64,000 bases of DNA. Origin: Rhizobium etli CFN 42 (GTDB lineage: Bacteria > Pseudomonadota > Alphaproteobacteria > Rhizobiales > Rhizobiaceae). The position numbers were made by a program, and so were the translations under genes. Below are positions 43,101 to 53,259 of the stretch, in pieces. The stretch's first letter is position 1. Each line of letters starts with the position of its first letter. Under the pieces are notes generated by a model. That model worked only from the letters and a program-made list of their open reading frames with translations. It had not been told where the DNA came from and did not search any database. The stretch is taken from assembly GCF_000092045.1 (NCBI RefSeq), contig NC_004041.2:248001-312000 (forward strand), in the 5' to 3' direction.

Positions 43101-43144
43101 GAGTGGAGGGTGACGTTTTGCTTAAAAACACAAGCCTATAGCCG
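43101..43144 (+). pseudogene. noeI: noeI 3' end
   Basis: Directly after the IS right end the frame reads GVEGDVLLKNTSL and stop (TAG, 43142-43144), the type of C-terminus found in FkbM methyltransferases. With 41489-41870 it implies that the middle of noeI (about 100 codons) was deleted at the IS. Confidence 0.5.
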
Positions 43145-43216
43145 GTTCCCTTTTTGGGATTCAAGAACCGCGCCGAGTTTGCCGGAGGCTTCAACTCATG
43201 AGAGATTGGAGCCGAT

Positions 43217-43525
43217 ATGAGCAAGACAACGAACAAATTCTCGCCTGAAGTCCGTGAGCGTGCCATCCGCATGGTGCTGGATCACGAAGCCGAGCACCCC
43301 GCGCGGTGGGCTGCCGTTTCATCTATCGCGGCCAAGATCGGCTGCTCGCCGGCCACGCACGCTGCACGAATGGGTGAAGAAGACCGAGGTCGATAGCGGT
43401 AAGCGAGCAGGCCGGCCGAACGATGTCGCCGAGAATATGAATGCTCTTGAGCGGGAGAGCCGCGAGCTTCGTCAGGCCAACGAGATTCTGCGCAAAGCGT
43501 CGGCGTATTTTGCCCAGGCGAAACC
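43217..43525 (+). pseudogene. IS3-family OrfA fragment (frameshifted)
   Basis: [35 protein letters not shown] then, in another frame from 43350, [17 protein letters not shown] and [14 protein letters not shown] are an IS3-family OrfA with one indel. It ends where istB-like sequence begins, so two elements are fused. Confidence 0.8.
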
Positions 43526-44065
43526 TGCCACCGGAAAAGACGCTCGACAGCTTTGATTTTGATGCAGTCCCTATGGTCTCCAAGGCCCAGGTCATGGCCA
43601 TTGCCGCTGCGACAGCTGGGTCGCGAAAGGTGCCAATATCCTCATGTTCGGTCCGCCGGGCGGCGGAAAGAGCCATCTCGCCGCGGCCCTCGACCTCGCG
43701 CTGATCGAGAACGGTTGGCGGGTGCTGTTCACTCGCACGACCGACCTCGTCCAGAAACTGCAGGTCGCACGGCGTGAACTCCAGATCGAATCCGCCGTCG
43801 CAAAGCTCGACAAGTTCGATCTGCTTATCCTCGACGACCTGGCCTACGTCACCAGGACCAGGCCGAAACCCGCGTGCTCTTCGAACTCATCTCCCAAGAT
43901 ATGAGCGGCGGTCCATCATCATCACCGCCAATCAGCCCTTTGGAGAATGGAACCGCGTCTTTCCGGACCCGGCCATGACGCTTGCCGCGGTGGACCGACT
44001 TGTTCATCACGCTACGATCATTCGAAATGAACGTCGAAAGCTAATGGCGACGTTCCGCGATGGAA
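43526..44065 (+). pseudogene. istB (IS21) remnant
   Basis: [40 protein letters not shown] (Walker A), ILDDLAYVT (Walker B), [14 protein letters not shown] and [12 protein letters not shown] match IstB, spread across three frames. Start and end are missing. Confidence 0.85.
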
Positions 44066-44371
44066 GCTAAACGTGGTCGACCCAGCCGGCTTGCGGCCAT
44101 TACCTCTATCTCATTGCAAACGATGACACTGAAACGTCAGGAATCCGGTCTTCTCCATACAAGGCAGCCGATCGAACAAAATGTCGTAGCCTGACGGGAG
44201 ACGCAGGGGTGTCCCTCCCGCACGCGGCGCCCTTTGCTATCCCGGATGAAGGGGATGGCGGCAACGACATGCGCAAGCCCACTGAGGATAGAAGGACTGG
44301 GTGAAAAGGCGCCCCTGAAAACAGTGGGTTTGGCGACACTTGTTGGCTCGGGCAGGCAAGACGTCGTCTAC
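44066..44371. other. Intergenic, no gene recognised
   Basis: Nothing recognised between the istB remnant and the nod box. Confidence 0.45.
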
Positions 44372-44418
44372 ATGCATCAAATGGATGACTCGCATTTAAA
44401 CAATAGATTTCACCAATT
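44372..44418 (+). promoter_or_regulatory. nod box before small secreted protein and nodD
   Basis: The 47-bp box aligns position by position with the one at 53260: ATGCATCAAATGGATG in the 5' half and TTTAAACAATAGATTTCACC in the 3' half, with about three changes in the conserved core. It faces right, 164 nt before the small gene's ATG. Confidence 0.7.
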
Positions 44419-44582
44419 TTCGCGGATGCTCCATAGACGGCCGTCTCCACTCCACCGGGTATGATCCGTTGAAAGGCTCTCAACCAATCCAACAACGCCT
44501 GTAGCCCCGAAGCACTGGCGGCGGGAATGGCATCAATCCTACCTGGTATCGCCTGGCCTTAGTCGAAGAAAGGAAACGTCTC

Positions 44583-44915
44583 ATGAAGGTTATTGGTTAC
44601 TACGTCATCGTTGCAGCGTTGCTCGCATTGACATTGCGGGCCGGGCCGTCACTTGCAGCAGATGATCGTAACCAAGATTGTGGCCCGGCGGCAAGTGACC
44701 CCCGCGCAAACCTGAATGGTGCTGACAAAGCCCATTCAGCGGAGCACACTCAAGACTTCAATTGCCAAGATACTCCTGCCGAAGAAGGTGAGTGCTACGA
44801 GTGCGTCTTACCCCCCGAAGTACATATTGAAGGCGCCGAAGTGATCGACGTCGCAGACCGAAACCTTTATCCGCGGAAAACACTGCTACTCGCCAGAATG
44901 ATCAGGCACCACTGA
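44583..44915 (+). CDS. Small secreted Cys-containing protein, unknown
   Basis: The 110-residue product starts MKVIGYYVIVAALLALTLRA and continues GPSLAADD, a clear signal peptide with a cleavage site near ALA/A-D. The mature part is acidic and has four Cys (QDCGP, FNCQD, GECYECVLPP). The ATG follows AAAGGAAACGTCTC. It lies between a nod box and nodD on the same strand, so it may be NodD-controlled. No family is recognised. Confidence 0.65.
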   Translation: MKVIGYYVIVAALLALTLRAGPSLAADDRNQDCGPAASDPRANLNGADKAHSAEHTQDFNCQDTPAEEGECYECVLPPEVHIEGAEVIDVADRNLYPRKTLLLARMIRHH

Positions 44916-45083
44916 ATCGTGTCGGTTGAAGGTAGCAGTAAGACCATCAAAGCCACGGCGGCTGGAACATCGATACTTTCTCAATTTTAGGCGACCCTTT
45001 GCTTGCTGATCTCTCGTGGCGCCGCACACTGCGAGACCAAGCCTTTTCACCTTTTATCTCGCCACCTCGCTATGGATGAAGAC

Positions 45084-46022
45084 ATGCGGTTCAAGGGCCT
45101 TGATCTGAATCTCCTCGTCGCACTCGACGCCTTGATGACCGAGCGTAATCTCACGGCGGCAGCGCGCAGCATCAACTTGAGCCAACCGGCCATGAGCGCG
45201 GCCGTCGGCAGGTTACGCACCTATTTCAATGACGACCTTTTTACCATGGTCGGTCGCGAACTCGTTCCAACCCCGCGTGCGGAGCGGCTCGCGCCTTCGG
45301 TCCGCGAGGCTCTGCTTCACATCCAGGTTTCGATCATATCCTGGGATCCGTTTTGCCCTGCTCAATCGGATCGCTGCTTCAGAGTCATTCTTTCCGATTA
45401 CGCCGCACTCGTTTTTTTTGAAAAGGTCGTGACGCGTGTCGCCCGAGAAGCGCCCGCCGTCAGCTTCGAGTTGCTGCCGATCGCCGATAACTACGATGAT
45501 TACTTGCGGCGCGGTGACGCCGATTTTCTCATCTTTCCGGAATTGCTCATGTCGCGCGCACATCCTAAGGTGGCGTTATTCGAGGAGACCCTCGTGTGCG
45601 TGGGCTGCCGCTCGAACAAGCTACTCTCGGAGCAACTTACACTCGAGAGGTATATGTCGATGGGGCACGTTGTGGTGAAGTTTGGGAACGCTGCTTCCAT
45701 CGAGGAATGGTGTTTGCTTGGGCACGGGCTTAAGAGACATGTCGAAGTAGTCGTGCAGGGCTTCAGCATGGTTCCGTTCATGCTTTCAGGGACCGAGCGC
45801 ATAGCGACAATGCCCTTACGCCTGGTCAAGCAGCTCGAAAAGACAATACCCCTGCGGATCGCTGACCTTCCGCTACCTTTGCCCGCGTTCACACAGGCCC
45901 TCCAATGGCCCGCGCTTCACAATAGTGATCAGGCAAGCCTCTGGATGCGGGACGTGCTATGCCAGGAAGCATCCCGCATGCCTTCGCCCCATGAGGTAAT
46001 GAGACGTCTCAGGATTTCCTAG
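45084..46022 (+). CDS. nodD: LysR-type nodulation regulator NodD
   Basis: The 312-residue regulator starts [20 protein letters not shown], with the LysR helix-turn-helix [20 protein letters not shown] and [12 protein letters not shown]. NodD binds nod boxes and activates them with flavonoids. I chose ATG 45084 because all NodD proteins begin MRFKGLDLN; the ORF extends to 45003. It lies next to a nod box but is oriented away from nodBC. Several nodD copies are usual in such plasmids. Confidence 0.96.
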   Translation: MRFKGLDLNLLVALDALMTERNLTAAARSINLSQPAMSAAVGRLRTYFNDDLFTMVGRELVPTPRAERLAPSVREALLHIQVSIISWDPFCPAQSDRCFRVILSDYAALVFFEKVVTRVAREAPAVSFELLPIADNYDDYLRRGDADFLIFPELLMSRAHPKVALFEETLVCVGCRSNKLLSEQLTLERYMSMGHVVVKFGNAASIEEWCLLGHGLKRHVEVVVQGFSMVPFMLSGTERIATMPLRLVKQLEKTIPLRIADLPLPLPAFTQALQWPALHNSDQASLWMRDVLCQEASRMPSPHEVMRRLRIS

Positions 46023-46374
46023 CATTCTTTCGTGGTTTTGTCGTTCGGCGTGATTCATGGCGTCGGAATGAGGAGCCTCTTTGAAACGCCGCCGCTACAG
46101 TCTCACGGATGATCGATGATCCTGTCGCCGCTGGCCCAACAGCCGCGCTGACTGACGACCAAGTATGGAGGAACTGGACAGATGCTCTCCTACGCCCGCC
46201 GTTCAGCCGACCAATGAAACAACCTCCTCGACAGTTTGTCGACGACGCAAGTCGAAGGTTCACGCAGCTCCAATCGACATTAGCAAGGAGCGGCAAACCA
46301 ACCCCTAATATGGGACGGGTTCACCACATCCGAGCCGTGGCGCCAGATTGCCCTCCGGTAATACCTCAACGTCT
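46023..46374. other. Intergenic between nodD and cupin gene
   Basis: Convergent intergenic region; no gene or clear terminator recognised. Confidence 0.4.
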
Positions 46375-46791
46375 TTATTTTTGCGGCAGAACATTCTCAC
46401 TGCCCTTTTCCACCTGATCGATCACGAGCAGCTTTACCGGCTCGGTGCCGTTGTTCGCCCCTTTATGCCATATGCCCCAGGACTCGACGATAAAATCCCC
46501 TGCCGTGAAAATGCTTTCTTTCCCAGATTCTGTATTGGTGACCGTGATCTCCCCCGAAAGCACATAGCCATAGCGCTGATAGCGATGCTGATGAATTGGT
46601 AACGTCGCACCGGGCGCAATCTCATAAATCGAAGCGATGACCTCGACATCCTTCCGTGGAACGATGATGGGCTGACCGGCAATCGTACGATCGGTCCTTA
46701 AGATAAGCGTAGCCGCGACCGCTTTGTTTTCGAACGCGTTCGCGGGACACGCCAGAGCAAAGAGCGCCGTAGCGATTGAGATGACCTTCAT
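46375..46791 (-). CDS. Secreted cupin-domain protein
   Basis: The 138-residue protein has a signal peptide (MKVISIATALFALACPANAF) and one cupin domain with the metal-ligand motifs PIHQHRYQRYGYVLSGE and ESWGIWHKGAN. ATG at 46791 follows GGAGAAAAGCAA. It lies on the nodBCSIJ strand, 206 nt beyond nodJ, so it could be co-transcribed. Substrate and role unknown; periplasmic location inferred. Confidence 0.75.
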   Translation of the reverse strand: MKVISIATALFALACPANAFENKAVAATLILRTDRTIAGQPIIVPRKDVEVIASIYEIAPGATLPIHQHRYQRYGYVLSGEITVTNTESGKESIFTAGDFIVESWGIWHKGANNGTEPVKLLVIDQVEKGSENVLPQK

Positions 46792-46997
46792 TTGCTTTTC
46801 TCCTGATACACGCCGGATCTTCCTGAAGGGTGTTTGCTTCCGAGTTCGGCCAGTTGCAGAGCGAAAAACCTGCATCGTCTCGCCGGCGCCGACATGGGTT
46901 CGTTTGTTCCCGGACTATGATGATTATCTTCAGAGCTCTGCGGGTCTTTTCAAGACACTGCATCGCAATACCCCTCCTGGCGTGGTGGCGAGTGGCG

Positions 46998-47786
46998 TCA
47001 AGACATCAGGCGCCGACGCAACAGCGCTGCCGACAGGAAGAACGGCAAAAGCGCGTAGATGCAAAGCGCGCCTATATGCAGGCCCATGCTGCTCGCGGGG
47101 CGCCCAAGCATTGCCGGGCGTATGAGGTCGATCGCATGCGCTAGAGGCAAGAACTGCGCTACCTGCTGAAAAGTCTGGGGCAGTTGCGTGATTGGAAACA
47201 CCGCGCCGCACAAGAACAGCATTGGTGTGAGGACGAGCGTCTGGTAAAAAATGAAATACTCGTAACTGGGCGCAAGCGCCGTGACTACCATCGCAAGGCT
47301 CGCGAATGCAAATCCAGTGAGCATGATAATTGGCAGCACATAGACGACTGATGGCCACGTCGCATAGCCTAGCACGGTGGCGACGATTATGATTCCCGTA
47401 CCGGCAAGAAATGCCTTGCTCGCTGCCCATGCCAACTCACCCAGGATGATGTCCCCAAGTGTCATTTGTGTGTAGAGCATGGCTTCCCAGGTGCGTTGGG
47501 CGTGCATTCGCGTAAAGGCCGCGTAAATCGTCTCGAACGTCGCAGACGTCATCGCGCTTGTCGCCACCATGCCGCCCGCCAAGAATGCAACGTAGGTTGT
47601 GCCGTCAACGCGACCCACAATAATTCCGAGGCCAAGGCCGAGGCCAAACAGGTAGATCATAGGATCGGCCAGACTTCCAACAATTGACGCAAGTGCTACT
47701 TTCTTCCATGCCAGATAGTTGCGTCGCCATATCGCAATCCAGTTAAAAGCGTTGGCGGGCAGAGCCGCAGCACAACCTTCATCCAT
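46998..47786 (-). CDS. nodJ: Nod-factor ABC exporter permease NodJ
   Basis: The 262-residue ABC-2 type permease has about six membrane segments ([97 protein letters not shown], and a C-terminal one). With NodI it exports lipochitooligosaccharides. It starts 3 nt after nodI. Confidence 0.95.
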   Translation of the reverse strand: MDEGCAAALPANAFNWIAIWRRNYLAWKKVALASIVGSLADPMIYLFGLGLGLGIIVGRVDGTTYVAFLAGGMVATSAMTSATFETIYAAFTRMHAQRTWEAMLYTQMTLGDIILGELAWAASKAFLAGTGIIIVATVLGYATWPSVVYVLPIIMLTGFAFASLAMVVTALAPSYEYFIFYQTLVLTPMLFLCGAVFPITQLPQTFQQVAQFLPLAHAIDLIRPAMLGRPASSMGLHIGALCIYALLPFFLSAALLRRRLMS

Positions 47787-47789
47787 CGT

Positions 47790-48704
47790 TCACTTCTCCA
47801 TCTCGCGCCCGGTCAACCGCAAAAATACATCCTCAAGATTCGGCGGACGCTGCAGAATGCGCAAGCCCGCGCGCTGCCGTAACCGCACACGCACCTGCTC
47901 CGGGTCGGACACATAGCAAAAAAGGGTCTCGCCGCTAATTTCGATGCGATCGGCATATGGCCCGACCAGCGATTCCAACTCATGCGGATCGCCGCCGTAG
48001 ATCTCAATGACTTCGCACCCGATCAGTTCATCGATCAGGTCATGCGGACGCCCTTCGGCAATGCTGCGACCTCCTTCGAGTACGCAGAGTCGATCGCATA
48101 ACCGTTCGGCTTCTTCCATGAAATGGGTGGTCAAGATGATCGTTTTGCCGCGCGTAAGCAGGGAACGCAGGCGCTCCCAGATCAGGTGGCGCGCGTGCGG
48201 GTCGAGACCGGTGGTCGGCTCGTCCATGACAAGTAGCTGCGGGTCATTGATCAACGCACGCGCTAGCGTCAGGCGCCGCTTCATGCCGCCTGAAAGTTCA
48301 GACACACGCGCATTCACCTTGCTCTCTAGGCGTGCAAACTCAAGGAGCGACGACATGACCGCCTCGACTTTGCGTGTATTCATGCCGAAGTAGCGGCTGT
48401 AGACCAGCAGATTCTCGCGCACAGTGAATTCAGGCTCAAGGTTGTCGAATTGCGGCACCACGCCGATACCCTTTCGCGCCAAGCGAGCCTGGGCAGGCAC
48501 CGGCACGCCGAGCACGGTAATCTTCCCCGCATCAGGGGCTGTCATGCCAAGGATCATGCGTGCGATCGTGCTCTTGCCCGCGCCGTTCGGTCCAAGCAGC
48601 CCGAAGCATTCCCCCGGGGAAACGCGGAACGATAGCGCGCTGACCACGGCCTTGTCGCCATATGTCTTACTTACGTCGGAAAAATCTATTGCGGTCATGA
48701 ACAT
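47790..48704 (-). CDS. nodI: Nod-factor ABC exporter ATPase NodI
   Basis: The 304-residue ATPase has Walker A ([20 protein letters not shown]), signature ([20 protein letters not shown]) and Walker B ([13 protein letters not shown]). I take [11 protein letters not shown] at 48704; the downstream ATG 48698 overlaps the nodU remnant stop as ATGA, and 48740 is a longer option. Partner of NodJ. Confidence 0.95.
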   Translation of the reverse strand: MFMTAIDFSDVSKTYGDKAVVSALSFRVSPGECFGLLGPNGAGKSTIARMILGMTAPDAGKITVLGVPVPAQARLARKGIGVVPQFDNLEPEFTVRENLLVYSRYFGMNTRKVEAVMSSLLEFARLESKVNARVSELSGGMKRRLTLARALINDPQLLVMDEPTTGLDPHARHLIWERLRSLLTRGKTIILTTHFMEEAERLCDRLCVLEGGRSIAEGRPHDLIDELIGCEVIEIYGGDPHELESLVGPYADRIEISGETLFCYVSDPEQVRVRLRQRAGLRILQRPPNLEDVFLRLTGREMEK

Positions 48705-49424
48705 GCGCTCATCTGACCGTCGGGCGCCGTTGACCGGCATTTCTTCGGTTGGTTGGGTTCTTCCTGGTCCATCGCACCGTATGTGTTCATTGCGTCTCCA
48801 TTAAAGGGCTGCAGCAGAATCCGGGAAAACGCCTCGTCCGTGGTAATTGGCACTCGTGTTGCAGAGCAGCCGAATGTCCCTGAGCTTGTTACATTCGAAG
48901 AGTAGCTCGGCGCCTTCACGGAGAGAGTGCCTGGGATGGTCTGAAATCGTGCAGATTCATCGAGATGGACAACAGCCGGAATTCTGTCCTGGCATCTCAT
49001 CCGGGTCTGATGGTTAAACAACATTTCGCAATCCGGAGTTCGAGGGCTGACTATATAAGGCGCACGGGTCCTCCAGGCAGATCGGCGCCACGAGGCGGAG
49101 CCACGGGCTGCGGTGGCCGCGCGGCACCTATCACGAGGATAGTTCTTGCAGGGAAATGCCCTGTCATTGGAACGAGACCGGAGCCCTCGACGGATTCGAG
49201 AGAACTTTCAGCATTGCACCCCAGCCGTCGATGATGATTTGATCAAGAACGCGTGGATCCGGACCGTGTTGCGCCAAAGCGGCGCCAATCGCGTCGAGAT
49301 TGTCGACAGTTTCATATCGCGGGTTGCTGCCCCGCTTCTCCTGCTCGACGCAGAAGGCGAGCCACCCATCCTCGACAAGCGCGTCCGCTCCGTCATGGGT
49401 CAATTTGATACCACAGATGCGCAT
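48695..49424 (-). pseudogene. nodU: nodU with internal deletion
   Basis: The 5' part from ATG 49424 (MRICGIKLTHDGADALVEDG, FCVEQEKRGSNPRYETVDNL) and the 3' part near 49024-48860 (MLFNHQTRMRCQDRIPAVVH, LDESARFQTI), then a shifted tail ending at 48695, are NodU. Roughly 350-400 central codons are missing and several stops lie between. The stop still overlaps a nodI start. NodU would be a 6-O-carbamoyltransferase; NolO is the remaining carbamoyltransferase. Confidence 0.85.
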
Positions 49425-49459
49425 AGTGTCTCCATGTCTGAACGTCGAGGGTTGAGCCG

Positions 49460-50077
49460 TTAGGAGGCAGAAAACGGATTTCGGAAACAGGCGAGCAAGC
49501 AATCTTCGTTGACCGACTCACCCCGACACTCAAGCCGCTCTACCTCGAGCAAAGTTTCGTTCAGCATGCCGAGGATCGTCTCAGCACCAGCAACGTGGCC
49601 CCAGCGACGACAGTTGGCGTCGCGCGCCGATCCGAAAACCAGATATCCATCTGGCGCAAGCATCCGCACTAAATTCCGAACAGCCCCTCTCATCTCGGCT
49701 ATTCCTCCGATGTAGTAGAGCACTTCCGCCACAACGATCAGATCAAACCTCTCGTCAGGTGAAAACTGTTGAACATCAGAGACTATCCAGCTGATGTGCG
49801 GAGAACCCCTTATGCGTCGACGCGATCTTTCTATAGCCTGAGGCACAACATCGATCACGGTGAGCCGTTTGCAGTGGGGGGCTAGCTGCACCGTAAATGC
49901 GCCGGCAGCGCATCCCACTTCGAGCGCACTTGAGATGGATCCCTGGGCAAGCGCCAAGCGGAGCATTTGCGTGTGACGCTCACGCTCGAATGGATTGGCG
50001 TCGAGTCCCCATGGATCGGGTGCAGCCAGTTCCCGATTCAGCAATTGATAATTGTCGCTCTGTGTCAACTCGTTCAC
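49460..50077 (-). CDS. nodS: Nod-factor N-methyltransferase NodS
   Basis: The 205-residue SAM methyltransferase has motif I (ALEVGCAAGAFTVQL), LTVIDVVPQAIERSRRRI and FDLIVVAEVLYYIGGIAEM. It N-methylates the de-acetylated end of the chitooligosaccharide. It starts 15 nt after nodC and precedes the nodU remnant by 35 nt. Confidence 0.95.
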   Translation of the reverse strand: MNELTQSDNYQLLNRELAAPDPWGLDANPFERERHTQMLRLALAQGSISSALEVGCAAGAFTVQLAPHCKRLTVIDVVPQAIERSRRRIRGSPHISWIVSDVQQFSPDERFDLIVVAEVLYYIGGIAEMRGAVRNLVRMLAPDGYLVFGSARDANCRRWGHVAGAETILGMLNETLLEVERLECRGESVNEDCLLACFRNPFSAS

Positions 50078-50092
50078 CTCGGTAAATAGATC

Positions 50093-51424
50093 TTACTCGT
50101 CGCTGCACATGCAGTCAGACGTCGTTCGCCTGGCAGGATGGCGGGCGGGCTTGAGCCTTCGAGGCGCTGTCGCATGTCCAGAACATTCTGTAGTGCGTGC
50201 ATCAGCCGTCGGATGTTGATTCGAGTTGCCAGCAGAGCTGCGCGACAGCCAGTCGCTATTGCTCAGCGTGCACAGCGCGTAGGCTTTCAAGGGCAGTAGC
50301 AGAAAAATATTGATGAATGTATGCAGAGAGAATCCGAGGAACCGTAGTTGGCGGGCCCGAAGCGCTACAACGCTGCAGCGGATCATCGTCATGGCCACAA
50401 TCATCAGGGCTGCCAACCAAGGCGCGGTGCCCGTCAATGCAAGCTGTGCGAGTCCCGTCAGCACTGATAGTGCCAGAAGCAGCGGTCCGAGGTTCTGTCC
50501 GACGACGTCGAGCGTAAGGAAGCGATTGAGGTTGGGCAGCAGGCGCAGCCCAAGCAACGTGTCCCGGAACGTGCTCCGCGCCCAGCGTAGTTGTTGGCGC
50601 AGATACGGTCCTAGCTTGTTCGGAACGACTGTCGCTGCGATGGCGCTCGGCACGTACTCTGTTCGAAAGCCTGCCTTCAGCATGAGAATGGTGAGATGCC
50701 GATCCTCACCGAAATCGCTTGGCTTTCCCCGAAAATACTGTGACTCGTACTGGTCAAGCAGCGAAGCGAGCGCAGAGCGACGGTACATAACACATGGACC
50801 GCAGCAGCACATAACGGCACCGAAGCGAGCTTGTGCCGCACGCTCCTCGTTGCAAGCCAGCCAGTACTCCATGTCGATCAAACGGGTCAGCCAACTGTCG
50901 TTTCGGTTGCGGGCCGTCAACTGTCCCATGGCCGCGCCGACAGCCGCATCTTGCATTTTAGGCACGAGCTTCCTGATGACATCAGATGCGAGGATCGTGT
51001 CGGAGTCGACGTTTAACACCATATCTCCAGCAGAGCGGCGTATCGCAGCGATCTGTGCCTTCCGTTTGCCGACATTCTGGGGAAGCAGGAGAATATTGAA
51101 TCTGGGGTCTCGCGCGAAGGCCTCGTGCACAAGTCGCAAAGCCTCGCGATTTTCGGAACCGTCATCAACTAGGTAAACCTGCAGCCTTCCCCCGTATTCC
51201 TGACCCGCAATAGAAGCCAGGCACTCCGAAAGCGTGCGGGGATCCTCGTTGAAGCTTGGCACGATGACATCTACGCTGGGCAGCTCGTCAAAGCCGCCCA
51301 AGCCGTGGGACGCCAATGAAACATCGGTCGGCAGAGAATAAACGGCCTGCATGCTTTTATATGCAGTCGAGAGAAGTGCATAAAGCGAGACGGCGACAGT
51401 GCTGGTTGTGTCAAGCATATCCAT
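50093..51424 (-). CDS. nodC: N-acetylglucosaminyltransferase NodC
   Basis: The 443-residue family-2 glycosyltransferase makes the chitooligosaccharide backbone. It has VDVIVPSFNEDPRTLSECLA, VYLVDDGSENREAL, LNVDSDTI, FGEDRHLTI and QQLRWARSTFRD (QxxRW). An N-terminal and about three C-terminal membrane segments are present. MDMLDTTSTVAVSLYALLST at 51424 matches other NodC starts, 7 nt after the nodB stop. Confidence 0.96.
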   Translation of the reverse strand: MDMLDTTSTVAVSLYALLSTAYKSMQAVYSLPTDVSLASHGLGGFDELPSVDVIVPSFNEDPRTLSECLASIAGQEYGGRLQVYLVDDGSENREALRLVHEAFARDPRFNILLLPQNVGKRKAQIAAIRRSAGDMVLNVDSDTILASDVIRKLVPKMQDAAVGAAMGQLTARNRNDSWLTRLIDMEYWLACNEERAAQARFGAVMCCCGPCVMYRRSALASLLDQYESQYFRGKPSDFGEDRHLTILMLKAGFRTEYVPSAIAATVVPNKLGPYLRQQLRWARSTFRDTLLGLRLLPNLNRFLTLDVVGQNLGPLLLALSVLTGLAQLALTGTAPWLAALMIVAMTMIRCSVVALRARQLRFLGFSLHTFINIFLLLPLKAYALCTLSNSDWLSRSSAGNSNQHPTADARTTECSGHATAPRRLKPARHPARRTTSDCMCSDE

Positions 51425-51431
51425 CGGATCT

Positions 51432-52091
51432 TCAGAACTCCCGAGGAAGCGAGCGAAATACAAAGCCGCGATCATGCAAAGCTGGAATTATGCTAGATAA
51501 CGCCATGATAGTCTGGTGGCGCAGACTGTGGTCAGCTCCTTGCTGCATTTCACTGGAGGGACAACCGTCGTGCAAGAGCACGATTGACCCCGGCCGGACA
51601 GACTGCAGCACATCATTAACAATGGCGTCGGCCCCGGGAAGAGACCAGTCTCGCGGATCTACCGACCAGTGCACGGCAGTGAGTTCCGCATTCGCCGAAG
51701 CCTTGAGCACTTCTTCGGTCCAGATGCCGTAAGGAGCTCGGATGTGCCGCACCACCGCCTGAGGCGACGCCATTTTTATGGCTCTGTTTGTCTCGAGTAT
51801 CTGACGTTGCACCTCGTCGGGTTCGCAGTCAGACAGGTCTGGATGCGTCATTGTGTGGTTGGCGACTTCATGCCCCTCTGCAATCATTCGCTGGATCAAT
51901 TTCGATTGATCGGCCAGGAACTCGCCGATGACGAAGAATGTTGCCGGCACCCGGTGTTCAGCCAGAATATCGAGAATCTCCGGTGTACAAAATGGATGCG
52001 GACCGTCGTCGAACGTCAAATAAACGCTGTGACGACCAGTGCCGTCATCGCGCTCACCGTGCACTTCGCACGAGCAATCGAGGTGCGTCAT
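51432..52091 (-). CDS. nodB: Chitooligosaccharide deacetylase NodB
   Basis: The 219-residue polysaccharide deacetylase has VYLTFDDGPHPFCTPEILD and EVANHTMTHPDLSDCE (metal His residues), and IRAPYGIWTEEVLKA. It removes the terminal N-acetyl group. The start at 52091 overlaps the stop of the nodA 3' remnant (ATGA), as in intact nodAB. Confidence 0.96.
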   Translation of the reverse strand: MTHLDCSCEVHGERDDGTGRHSVYLTFDDGPHPFCTPEILDILAEHRVPATFFVIGEFLADQSKLIQRMIAEGHEVANHTMTHPDLSDCEPDEVQRQILETNRAIKMASPQAVVRHIRAPYGIWTEEVLKASANAELTAVHWSVDPRDWSLPGADAIVNDVLQSVRPGSIVLLHDGCPSSEMQQGADHSLRHQTIMALSSIIPALHDRGFVFRSLPREF

Positions 52092-52335
52092 TGCTCTCGT
52101 CCTTTCCGGTAAATTATCCTGGTGGCCATTCGGAGACCGGCCGCCCAAAGGTAGGATGATGACGCCGCGCGTGGACGCAGGTCGAAACGCGCGTGTGGCA
52201 GCGTGTAGCGTACGCCGTTTCCCAAAATAGCGGTCACCAGACCGCCTCGTTTGAATCTGTCAATACGCGGCTCGTTGCGGACTGTACCGAGTGCGAATGT
52301 AAATTCCCTCGACATGGTCGGAGTTGCGATTCCTT
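52088..52335 (-). pseudogene. nodA C-terminal remnant upstream of nodB
   Basis: EFTFALGTVRNEPRIDRFKR then GGLVTAILGNGVRYTLPHAR and DLRPRA align with the last ~75 residues of NodA (FGFGTVRHAL...GLATVLSG-VR-T-P...LDLPPTR). The frame ends in the usual ATGA overlap with nodB. The N-terminal two thirds are absent. NodA (acyltransferase) must be encoded elsewhere. Confidence 0.65.
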
Positions 52336-52601
52336 TTCCGCAACGGTTCCCAACGCACGTAAATCGCATGCAAAGGCCTCATAATCTTTGCCGATTTGCC
52401 AAAACGATCGATCTTGCGATCAAAGTGACGATTGGTCGCGAACCCCGACCTATCGACGATTGCAAGATGATGCAATGGGCTGATCGAACGCTTATGCTAG
52501 CATTACATTCCAAAGCCACACATTTGACCCCTCTACACCACTGGCGCGCCATCGACGACTTGATTTCCGTCAAGATGCTCGTCTAATGGATCATGCCATT
52601 C
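52336..52601. other. Leader between nod box and nodA 3' remnant
   Basis: No gene recognised. It occupies the place of the missing nodA 5' part but shows no NodA N-terminal sequence. Confidence 0.4.
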
Positions 52602-52648
52602 AATTCGTAAAATCGATTGTTTGGATGATACCCATCCACGCCATAGAT
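52602..52648 (-). promoter_or_regulatory. nod box of nodBCS-nodIJ
   Basis: On the minus strand ATCTATGGCGTGGATG, then TCATCCAAACAATCGATTTT and ACGAATT: a strong match to the NodD-binding consensus. It faces nodB, about 510 nt upstream of its ATG. Confidence 0.92.
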
Positions 52649-52889
52649 AAAATTCGAGCCACAGTTCCTGCTAACGGACCGAGCCTGTTGTCGTGGCTGA
52701 CGCCGGATTTCCGTCGTCGCTCCCTTGACGAACTTATCATGGCTCGGCATTGGCGGCTTTCTAACCTACTCTGGGTAAAGCTCCGGAGCAGATTGAAACC
52801 TTCCGGAAGCCTGAAAGCGCCGGATAGAATTGATCGGCTATGGCTGTCAAACGACTCGAGGAACTAGTCCCACTTGCCGAATTGAAGAA

Positions 52890-53255
52890 CGGACCCCATC
52901 GGTTTGCGTTTCGTTAGATCCGAGCACTGGCCCCAATCTTCCGCAGACGGTCGGAGCGTCGCTTTTGGCTAAGCCGATAACTGTCGCCCGGATGGTGACC
53001 ACCGTCGAGAGGTGAAAGCAGGCGGTCCAATAATGCTGTGACGACCACGCGACTATGGATCGAGCTGTTGTCGTAGCGCGGAACACATTTGGAAAACAAA
53101 CGGGCGCGATGGGCCTCCAAGTGGAGGTAACCGAGCTCGTCTGAATCAACAACCTGGGCCGCGGCACGATCATCGACTGCTTGTCCAGCGAGCCGCAGTT
53201 GTGAGACTCGCCAGCATCGCCGCCACGGTGGCAGCCGTGACGCAATGGTGGCCAC
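52890..53255 (-). pseudogene. istB (IS21) C-terminal remnant
   Basis: VVDSDELGYLHLEAHRARLF, VVVTALLDRLLSP and GDSYRLSQKRRSDRL are the C-terminal part of an IstB ATPase, with an internal deletion and frame changes. It lies between the divergent nod boxes of nodB and nodZ. Confidence 0.7.
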
Positions 53256-53259
53256 ACTT

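Noticed and set aside
52586..52867. 93-codon plus-strand frame starting in the nodB nod box
   Set aside because: Begins inside a regulatory site on the other strand and has no family features.
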